From Chloroflexota bacterium (GTDB lineage Bacteria; Chloroflexota; Dehalococcoidia; UBA2979), in assembly GCA_002725365.1 (NCBI GenBank), contig PBOW01000027.1, positions 11,100 to 16,105 on the forward strand: a stretch of DNA of 5,006 nucleotides. The letters are read 5' to 3'. Shown in pieces: positions 1-5,006 of the stretch; the first letter of the stretch is position 1, and each line of letters starts with the position of its first letter. The translations under genes were made by a program, and so were the position numbers. Below the pieces are notes generated by a model that was not told the DNA's origin, did not search any database, and saw only the letters and a program-made list of their open reading frames with translations.

Positions 1-837
1 GAAGTCTCAGTTCAATCAGCCAGTCCTGCTATCGTCACCTTGTCTTTGCCGACATATATCTATTCAGGAGAGACCTTTCACTTACAAGGCGAGATGATAT
101 TTGAAGGTCCGAATATATTTATTGGTTCAATTGAGTTCTTAGATACGATAAGTCCATTACATGTCGGCGAAAACGGTATCTTTGAGACAACTCTTGGGAT
201 TCCCGTAGGTCATAAGTCAGGGGAATACGAGATTCAGATCTTGGTGTATGGGCTTGGTCAGAAACTATTCAGAACTGAGTTGGTGGAAGTCCGAAACCGA
301 CCTCGAACCGAAGATTATATTCATCGCACTGAACACATGAAGGCCATTGCCTCGGATTCATCAAGTCTAAAGAAGGAACTCGAAATTAGAGATGAATACA
401 ACAGGGAATATCTTCCCGTTCGTATCGATCCTGAGCAGTTCATTCTCCCTGTGTCTGGACCGATTTCCACTCAATTTGGTGAAAGACGCGTATACGAAAA
501 CGGCAGTTACGGGAATCACCATTCAGGTGTTGACTTTGCAGTAAAAGAAGGTACGTCTGTTATATCCTCATCTCACGGTGTGGTTGCCTACATTGGCAAC
601 TTGCCTATTCGTGGTGATAGCGTGGTAATCGACCATGGCGGAGGTGTGTTGAGCGGATATCACCATCTCTCACAAACCCTTGTATCACTAGGCCAAGAAA
701 TTATGCAGGGACAAGAAATTGGTGAAGTAGGTAATACTGGCTTCTCCACAGGACCACACTTGCACTGGGAAATCCTTTTATTTGGCGTGCCAATCGATCC
801 CATTCAATGGACTACGGACTTGTTCGTGCGTCAATAG
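1..837 (+). CDS. M23 family metallopeptidase (LytM/peptidoglycan endopeptidase type), 5' truncated by window edge
   Basis: The reading frame is open from base 1 to the TAG at 835-837, giving 278 visible residues. The true start lies before the window: codons 1-13 are open and flow into a beta-rich region, so the internal TTG at base 40 is not a convincing start. Visible residues 1 to about 95 look like an Ig-like beta-sandwich, followed by a charged linker (about 96-140) and the M23 core (about 145-275). The zinc and catalytic motifs are all present: His174 and Asp178 in HSGVDF, His222 in YHHLS, and His253/His255 in GPHLHWE. M23 enzymes are Zn-dependent endopeptidases that cut peptide cross-links of peptidoglycan outside the membrane, and the intact motif set predicts an active enzyme. 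Secretion is expected, but any signal peptide is off-window. The stop is 4 bases before the MoxR gene, so the genes are probably co-transcribed. The exact peptide bond cut cannot be read from the sequence. Confidence 0.93.
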   Translation, partial: EVSVQSASPAIVTLSLPTYIYSGETFHLQGEMIFEGPNIFIGSIEFLDTISPLHVGENGIFETTLGIPVGHKSGEYEIQILVYGLGQKLFRTELVEVRNRPRTEDYIHRTEHMKAIASDSSSLKKELEIRDEYNREYLPVRIDPEQFILPVSGPISTQFGERRVYENGSYGNHHSGVDFAVKEGTSVISSSHGVVAYIGNLPIRGDSVVIDHGGGVLSGYHHLSQTLVSLGQEIMQGQEIGEVGNTGFSTGPHLHWEILLFGVPIDPIQWTTDLFVRQ

Positions 838-841
838 TTCT

Positions 842-1840
842 ATGGATAGTAGACTACTAGATATGGAAAATAACACCAGTTTACTAGTCGAAACAGCTCG
901 AACGATTTTAGACAATATGCGTACAGTTGTTTTAGGCAAGGATATGGAATTGAAACTTGCCCTTATGACTCTATTGTCTGGCGGCCATCTTCTTATAGAG
1001 GATGTTCCTGGAGTAGGTAAGACGGTCTTAGCACGAACTTTAGCTAAGTCGCTTGGCTGTGAGTTCTCTAGGATACAGTTCACTCCCGATCTTCTCCCGA
1101 GTGACGTCACTGGTGTGTCTGTATTTTCTTCATCTACAGGGGAATTTCAGTTCAAACCTGGGCCGATCCTGTCACAAATAGTTTTAGCAGATGAAGTCAA
1201 TAGAGCCACACCGAAGACGCAGTCCGCCTTGTTGGAAGCAATGGAAGAGGGTCAGGTAACCGTGGATGGTGCGACACATCTTGTGGGGGAACCTCACATG
1301 GTCATTGCTACACAAAACCCGATCGAGTACGAAGGCACTTTTCCTTTACCAGAGGCCCAACTGGATAGGTTTCTCATCAGACTGCACGTAGGTTATCCGC
1401 AGGAGACTGAAGAAATTGCAATTATGGATGGCCAGCAGTACAAGCACCCAATCGATGATCTGAAGGCCGTCGCTACGGGTTCAGATATAGCAGCGATGAA
1501 GAACGTAATCAGTCAGGTCCATGTCGATTCACTCATCAAGCAATATATCGTTCGGATTGTGAATCGTACTAGAGAACATCCTGATATCTATCTGGGGTCT
1601 TCTCCAAGAGGCTCTATCGGACTTATGCGTCTTGCCCAAGCTAGTGCCTTTCTTGCTGGCCGGGCGTATGTGGATCCTGATGATGTGAGAGAACTTGCTC
1701 CCGCCGTGCTTTCTCATCGCCTGATTATGCATCCTTCAGTACGACCTGCCGACAGCGACTCCATGCAAGTCACTTCGGATATTTTGGAAGAAATACCGGT
1801 CCCAGGGATGAATTCTCGGCTAGGCCCCTCGGGTAACTAG
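842..1840 (+). CDS. MoxR family AAA+ ATPase
   Basis: This 332-residue protein has the usual MoxR length. It carries Walker A at residues 53-61 (EDVPGVGKT, Lys60), Walker B at 113-118 (IVLADE, Asp117/Glu118), the MoxR-typical NRATPKTQSALLEAMEE stretch from 120, sensor 1 Asn159 in ATQNP, a candidate arginine finger Arg176 in EAQLDRF, and sensor 2 Arg256 in SSPRG. A C-terminal helical lid domain (about 230-295) follows. All ATP-binding and hydrolysis residues are present, so it should be active. MoxR proteins are cytoplasmic ring ATPases thought to act as chaperones that remodel or activate partners, usually VWA-domain proteins; the DUF58 gene 2 bases downstream is the obvious partner (inference). 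The ATG at 842 was chosen because it sits 4 bases after the upstream stop. A TTG at 782 would overlap the M23 gene by 56 bases, and an ATG at 863 is a possible alternative. No clear Shine-Dalgarno precedes 842, so translational coupling is likely. Confidence 0.95.
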   Translation: MDSRLLDMENNTSLLVETARTILDNMRTVVLGKDMELKLALMTLLSGGHLLIEDVPGVGKTVLARTLAKSLGCEFSRIQFTPDLLPSDVTGVSVFSSSTGEFQFKPGPILSQIVLADEVNRATPKTQSALLEAMEEGQVTVDGATHLVGEPHMVIATQNPIEYEGTFPLPEAQLDRFLIRLHVGYPQETEEIAIMDGQQYKHPIDDLKAVATGSDIAAMKNVISQVHVDSLIKQYIVRIVNRTREHPDIYLGSSPRGSIGLMRLAQASAFLAGRAYVDPDDVRELAPAVLSHRLIMHPSVRPADSDSMQVTSDILEEIPVPGMNSRLGPSGN

Positions 1841-1842
1841 TT

Positions 1843-3099
1843 GTGCCGGGCCGTTTCACACTGTTTCTGCGCGAGAATATTGACCCTCTCCTAGCATTAT
1901 TGGTAGCAATTATCTGTTTAGCAGTCTCTTATGCGACTGGGTTCTGGACATTGTTTAGACTTACGTATCTTATTTGTATGGCTGTGCCAATACTTTGGTT
2001 ATGGAGCAGAATGTCGATTAGCAAGTTGGAAGTGGAGGTTGATCGAGACAGTAGACGGATATCACAGGGAGGCTTCGTTACTACTTCGATCACTATTAGA
2101 TCTAGTTCGTGGTTTCCAAAAATATGGTTAGAGGCGGAAGATACTGGTTCTTTGCCTGTATCGAGTTCTGGACGGGTTTTTACTGTAGGCGCTAGAGGAG
2201 TTTACAGATGGACCTACAAGACCCAAATTGATAGGCGTGGACTGTATACGCTTGGACCCCTACAAATTCGGGCTACCGACCCGTTCGGATTTTTCAGCAG
2301 CACAGCTGAATTTGGCGAACCAACCGAAATTTTAGTTTATCCGACACCACCTGATCTGCCCAAATTTGATATACCATCGGCGAATCTTCCCGGTGAAGGC
2401 AAGATAAGAACAAAAACCAGTCAGGTCACCCCGAGTGTTGCGGGTGTTAGAAACTATCTGCCTGGTGACTCGTACAACAGATTCCATTGGCCTGCCACAG
2501 CTCGTACAGGACGTCTAATGGTTAAGGAATTTGATATGGACCCTAGTTCTGCTATATGGGTAGTTGTTGATCTCGATTCTTCAGTGAACGATCTCTATAG
2601 CGACGATCAGATTGAAGACACGATTGTGATGACTGCGGCGACGCTAGCGAAGCACTTCAACAAGTTAAATCGTTCGGTTGGACTCATATCCTGTGGTCAA
2701 CAAGAAGCAATAATCAAACCAGGTAGAGGAAATGCACACTTGTCTGCCATGATGCAGGTGCTTGCATTAGCTCGTTCAACAGATGCGCACTCTTACGTGG
2801 ATGTAATTGATCGAGAATCTCGAAGATTTGATAGACATGTCACTTTTGTAGGAGTCACGGCTGGAGAAGATTCAGAAGTATTGAGGAAAATAACGGAATT
2901 CCGATTCAGAGGTGGCACGGCGGTATTGTTATCAGTGTTACATCCTGGAACGACGAATATCGACTCTGACTTCGATAGCGAGTGTGTGCGTAGTAAAATT
3001 CCGCGACTAGTAGTCCATAATCTTGAAACGATTGCGACTGACCTCACTTTCGATAACAAAATTAGGTCTCGTAGCGTGCTGAATAATCACGGAGATTGA
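1843..3099 (+). CDS. DUF58 domain-containing membrane protein (VWA-like)
   Basis: The protein has 418 residues. The GTG start at 1843 is the first possible one, because an in-frame TAA lies at 1834, and it begins 2 bases after the MoxR stop. Two hydrophobic segments (about residues 15-33 and 36-55) form an N-terminal membrane hairpin. A beta-rich region follows, with the family motif RRGLYTLGPLQIRATDPFGF at 131-150 and an ILVYP strand at 163-167. The signature DUF58 block lies at 202-228 (YLPGDSYNRFHWPATARTG and what follows). After it comes a VWA-like fold opening with VVVDLDSS (240-247). Its metal-site-like motif reads D-x-D-x-S (Asp243, Asp245, Ser247) instead of the classical D-x-S-x-S. 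The molecular role of DUF58 proteins is not settled; they are nearly always next to MoxR ATPases and are presumed to be their partners. The soluble part is probably cytoplasmic, which would place it with MoxR. It shares the reading frame of the next gene, separated from it by a single stop and 6 bases. Confidence 0.93.
   Translation: MPGRFTLFLRENIDPLLALLVAIICLAVSYATGFWTLFRLTYLICMAVPILWLWSRMSISKLEVEVDRDSRRISQGGFVTTSITIRSSSWFPKIWLEAEDTGSLPVSSSGRVFTVGARGVYRWTYKTQIDRRGLYTLGPLQIRATDPFGFFSSTAEFGEPTEILVYPTPPDLPKFDIPSANLPGEGKIRTKTSQVTPSVAGVRNYLPGDSYNRFHWPATARTGRLMVKEFDMDPSSAIWVVVDLDSSVNDLYSDDQIEDTIVMTAATLAKHFNKLNRSVGLISCGQQEAIIKPGRGNAHLSAMMQVLALARSTDAHSYVDVIDRESRRFDRHVTFVGVTAGEDSEVLRKITEFRFRGGTAVLLSVLHPGTTNIDSDFDSECVRSKIPRLVVHNLETIATDLTFDNKIRSRSVLNNHGD
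3091..3094 (+). promoter_or_regulatory. Probable Shine-Dalgarno (GGAG) for the transglutaminase-like gene
   Basis: GGAG lies inside the last codons of the DUF58 gene, with 11 bases between it and the GTG at 3106. The spacing is slightly long but workable. It supports GTG 3106 over the next in-frame ATG at 3196, which would leave a 96-base gap in an otherwise tightly packed operon. An in-frame TGA at 3097 makes GTG 3106 the most upstream start possible. Confidence 0.45.
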
Positions 3100-3105
3100 A
3101 GTTCT

Positions 3106-5006
3106 GTGACATATCAAGACGAGTATCATCCTGATCATGCTGCTCCCATCTCAAAATCTGAGCCCACCAGTGCAAGATGGTATTTGTCCAGAGAGATGTG
3201 GATTTCGAACTTGTTTCTTATGGGGGCATTGGGGCCCTTAGTAGCTTCACTTGAGTCGGCCAATTGGGTAGATAGTGCACCTTCACTTTTTATACCGTTG
3301 TTTGTGTTCTGGACGATATCTTTGATCTTAATTTTCTCCAAACTCAGTGATGTCAAGATCTGGTGTCTAGCGATAGTCGTTAGTTTCGGGCTTTCAATTT
3401 TCATTTCGGCATACTCAATCGATCTCTCTGAAACTTTGCTAGAGTCAGAAATGGAGCGTCTGCAGGAAACAACTGTTCGACTTGGACAGTGGATCGAAGC
3501 GATATTTACAGGGGGTGTTTCCACAGATCCTCTCCCTTTTGTTTTTTTGATCAACGTATTAATTGGTTTGATAACATTCTTCTCTGTATGGTCATTATTC
3601 CGATTTTGTAATCCATGGTTGGTGCTAGTGCCGAGTGGTTTTGCGATTCTCACAAACATCTCCTATTTGCCTGGCCAGCCAATTTTTGCGTTTGTGATAT
3701 TTCTGTTTGGGGCAATACTGTTGATTATCCGAACGCATTACATGAAGGCGCAGATGAGTTGGCGCATCAGGGGTATTAATCAGCCAGAATATTTGTTTCC
3801 AGAGGTATTAGTAATTGGCTTGATAATGGCGTCAGTCCTTATCGTTATGTCATGGGTCATCCCAACCGCAAATAAGTGGCAGCCCATGACAGATAGGCTG
3901 GACGTACTTCTTTCTCCGGTAGCAGATGAGGCAGAGGATTTAGGAAGACTATTCCTAGGAGTTGGAGGGAAGAAGTCGGCTGGCGCTCATTCTTTTGGTA
4001 GATTTCATCCGATTGACTCACATTTGATCTTATCCAAGGACCTACTGCTTGAAATTCGCACTGATCAACCGCAATTGTTACGGGGCGCGTCGTACGATCT
4101 CTATACTGGCCTAGGTTGGGCCGTGTCGGATTTCGCAATTACTGATTTCGATAAGTTAGGTTTGGCAGCTGCCGAGTTTGGTACTTTGGACACCCGAGCC
4201 GAGCGGCGTGAGGCAGCAATTGTCGAGTTATGGGTTGCAAACCCAAACCTGCCATCCAAAAGATTGTTGATACCGGGCGAGCCACTCGCCACCGATAGAG
4301 TCGCAAAAATGGTCCTCGGTCCAGCATATTCAGCGATCGCAATTGTACCGGACAGAAGTTTGGTAGTGGGAGATTCCTATTTAGTTGCAGGTGCCACAAG
4401 TATGGCAACTAGTACCTCGCTTAGCAGAGCAATCGAGGAAGCTCCAGCATCGATTAGAGTTACCTATACTCAACTACCAGAGAAACTCGACCCTCGGATA
4501 TTCGATCTAGCTCTCCGTGTCACTCAAGGGAGCAAGACATCGTATGAGGCTGCAAGGAGGATCGAAGAGTATCTGCGTTATCAATATACGTACTCGTTGG
4601 TTCCCGGAAAGGCAGACCCACAGTCCGATATTGTCACAGAATTTCTGTTTGAGTCAGGGTTGGGTCATTTCGACCATTTCTCAAGTGCAATGGCAGTGAT
4701 GCTCCGTACGATCGGAATCCCATCAAGAATTTCTGTGGGTTTTGCGTTTGATGAAACGAACTTCAATCAGGAAATTAAGAGCTATGAGGTCACCGGCGAA
4801 TCAAGTTGGTCTTGGCCACAGGTTTATTTTAGTGAATTCGGATGGATTGATTTCAATCCCACCCCTGTCAGACCAGTTATTCTTCGTGCTGATCAAAGCG
4901 GACTGTCGTCGTCGATCGATGAGACTTCAATCGAGCCGCGGGTTGGGAATTCGGACTTTTTGTATGACGACAGTGAACTTTTAGATCTATTTGATGAATC
5001 ACAATT
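3106..5006 (+). CDS. TgpA-like polytopic membrane protein with transglutaminase-like domain lacking the catalytic triad, 3' truncated by window edge
   Basis: The frame is open from GTG 3106 to the window end, giving 633 complete codons with no stop. After a short polar N-terminus there are about seven membrane segments: residues 31-50, 58-80, 85-105, 144-166, 170-188, 189-209 and 231-252. This is the layout of TgpA/DUF3488-type proteins and would put the remainder outside the cytoplasm. An extracytoplasmic region (about 255-475) leads into a transglutaminase-like core (about 478-587). Recognisable core elements are AARRIEEYLRYQYTYS, FLFESG, SSAMAVMLRTIGIPSR (526-541), QVYF (572-575) and GWIDFNPTP (579-587). 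By alignment to the family pattern the catalytic Cys is Phe522, the His is Trp568 and the Asp is Asn584. No cysteine occurs after residue 168. The domain is therefore predicted inactive as a protease or transglutaminase and may bind a ligand or have a structural role. An acidic, Ser/Asp-rich tail (about 600-633) probably precedes a last membrane helix and DUF4129 domain beyond the window, as in family members. It sits last in the visible MoxR/DUF58 operon. Confidence 0.9.
   Translation, partial: MTYQDEYHPDHAAPISKSEPTSARWYLSREMWISNLFLMGALGPLVASLESANWVDSAPSLFIPLFVFWTISLILIFSKLSDVKIWCLAIVVSFGLSIFISAYSIDLSETLLESEMERLQETTVRLGQWIEAIFTGGVSTDPLPFVFLINVLIGLITFFSVWSLFRFCNPWLVLVPSGFAILTNISYLPGQPIFAFVIFLFGAILLIIRTHYMKAQMSWRIRGINQPEYLFPEVLVIGLIMASVLIVMSWVIPTANKWQPMTDRLDVLLSPVADEAEDLGRLFLGVGGKKSAGAHSFGRFHPIDSHLILSKDLLLEIRTDQPQLLRGASYDLYTGLGWAVSDFAITDFDKLGLAAAEFGTLDTRAERREAAIVELWVANPNLPSKRLLIPGEPLATDRVAKMVLGPAYSAIAIVPDRSLVVGDSYLVAGATSMATSTSLSRAIEEAPASIRVTYTQLPEKLDPRIFDLALRVTQGSKTSYEAARRIEEYLRYQYTYSLVPGKADPQSDIVTEFLFESGLGHFDHFSSAMAVMLRTIGIPSRISVGFAFDETNFNQEIKSYEVTGESSWSWPQVYFSEFGWIDFNPTPVRPVILRADQSGLSSSIDETSIEPRVGNSDFLYDDSELLDLFDESQ
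4579..4866 (+). other. Transglutaminase-like core region with substituted catalytic residues
   Basis: This marks the domain portion of the last gene, residues 492-587. The codons at the three catalytic positions are TTC at 4669-4671 (Phe522 where Cys is expected in G-x-C-x-x-F), TGG at 4807-4809 (Trp568 where His is expected in H-A-W-x-x-V-Y-F) and AAT at 4855-4857 (Asn584 where Asp is expected in F-D-P-T-P). The 16-residue spacing between the His and Asp equivalents matches the family motif, which supports the alignment. The flanking conserved residues are kept. Confidence 0.8.

Noticed and set aside
40..42. TTG at base 40 as the start of the M23 gene.
   Set aside because: The frame is open further left to base 1, and starting here would leave no signal peptide for an expected secreted enzyme. 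The gene more likely begins off-window.
782..841. Possible longer MoxR start at TTG 782, overlapping the M23 gene by 56 bases.
   Set aside because: The 20 extra residues are simply the +2 frame of M23 coding sequence and do not resemble a MoxR N-terminus. ATG 842 gives a standard-length protein and typical operon spacing.
847..859. Short perfect inverted repeat (TAGTAG, one base, CTACTA) just after the MoxR start.
   Set aside because: The arms are only 6 bases with essentially no loop, it lies inside coding sequence and no T-run follows. It is too small to call a regulatory hairpin or operator.
3535..3548. T-rich run including seven consecutive T, considered as a slippage site, frameshift or terminator.
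   Set aside because: The frame is intact on both sides and the run encodes part of a hydrophobic membrane helix (Pro-Phe-Val-Phe-Leu). No stem precedes it.
3135..3659. A 174-codon open frame on the minus strand opposite the membrane part of the last gene.
   Set aside because: It lies wholly antisense to a clear membrane-protein coding frame that is open for 633 codons. Its translation shows no family motif or hydrophobic pattern of its own, so it is a shadow frame.
3857..4408. Three overlapping minus-strand open frames (63-93 codons).
   Set aside because: They overlap each other and lie antisense to the continuous plus-strand gene. They have no recognisable motifs and are low-complexity shadows.

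Overview
The window is one uninterrupted plus-strand gene cluster of four genes, with the outer two cut by the window edges. In order: the 3' part of an M23-family cell-wall metallopeptidase (1-837), a complete MoxR-type AAA+ ATPase (842-1840), a complete membrane-anchored DUF58 protein (1843-3099), and the 5' part of a TgpA-like polytopic membrane protein with an extracytoplasmic transglutaminase-like domain (3106-5006, open to the window end). The gaps between genes are 4, 2 and 6 bases. No promoter or terminator is visible, so this looks like the middle of a single operon whose promoter lies to the left. There is no gene-free stretch worth describing and no RNA gene, mobile element or CRISPR array.

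The last three genes form the well-known MoxR / DUF58 / transglutaminase set found in many bacteria. In that set a cytoplasmic MoxR ATPase is thought to act as a chaperone-like partner of a VWA-like DUF58 protein and a membrane transglutaminase-fold protein. Having an M23 endopeptidase gene coupled directly upstream points to an envelope or peptidoglycan-related role (inference).

The most striking observation is in the fourth gene. The transglutaminase-like fold is plainly recognisable: the helix after the nucleophile site, the Val-Tyr-Phe strand and the Gly-Trp-x-x-Phe-x-Pro-Thr-Pro motif are all present. Yet all three catalytic positions appear to be replaced: Cys to Phe522, His to Trp568, Asp to Asn584. 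The visible extracytoplasmic part contains no cysteine at all. The reading frame is intact, so this looks like a maintained pseudoenzyme rather than a decaying gene. The M23 and MoxR active-site motifs are intact.

The organism cannot be named from this window. Base composition is moderate (mid-40s percent GC by eye), and GTG is used as start for two of the three visible starts. The M23 protein resembles forms with an N-terminal beta-sandwich domain and a conserved linker seen in Chloroflexota and related free-living bacteria. A Chloroflexota origin (for example a marine SAR202-like lineage) is a guess of low confidence.
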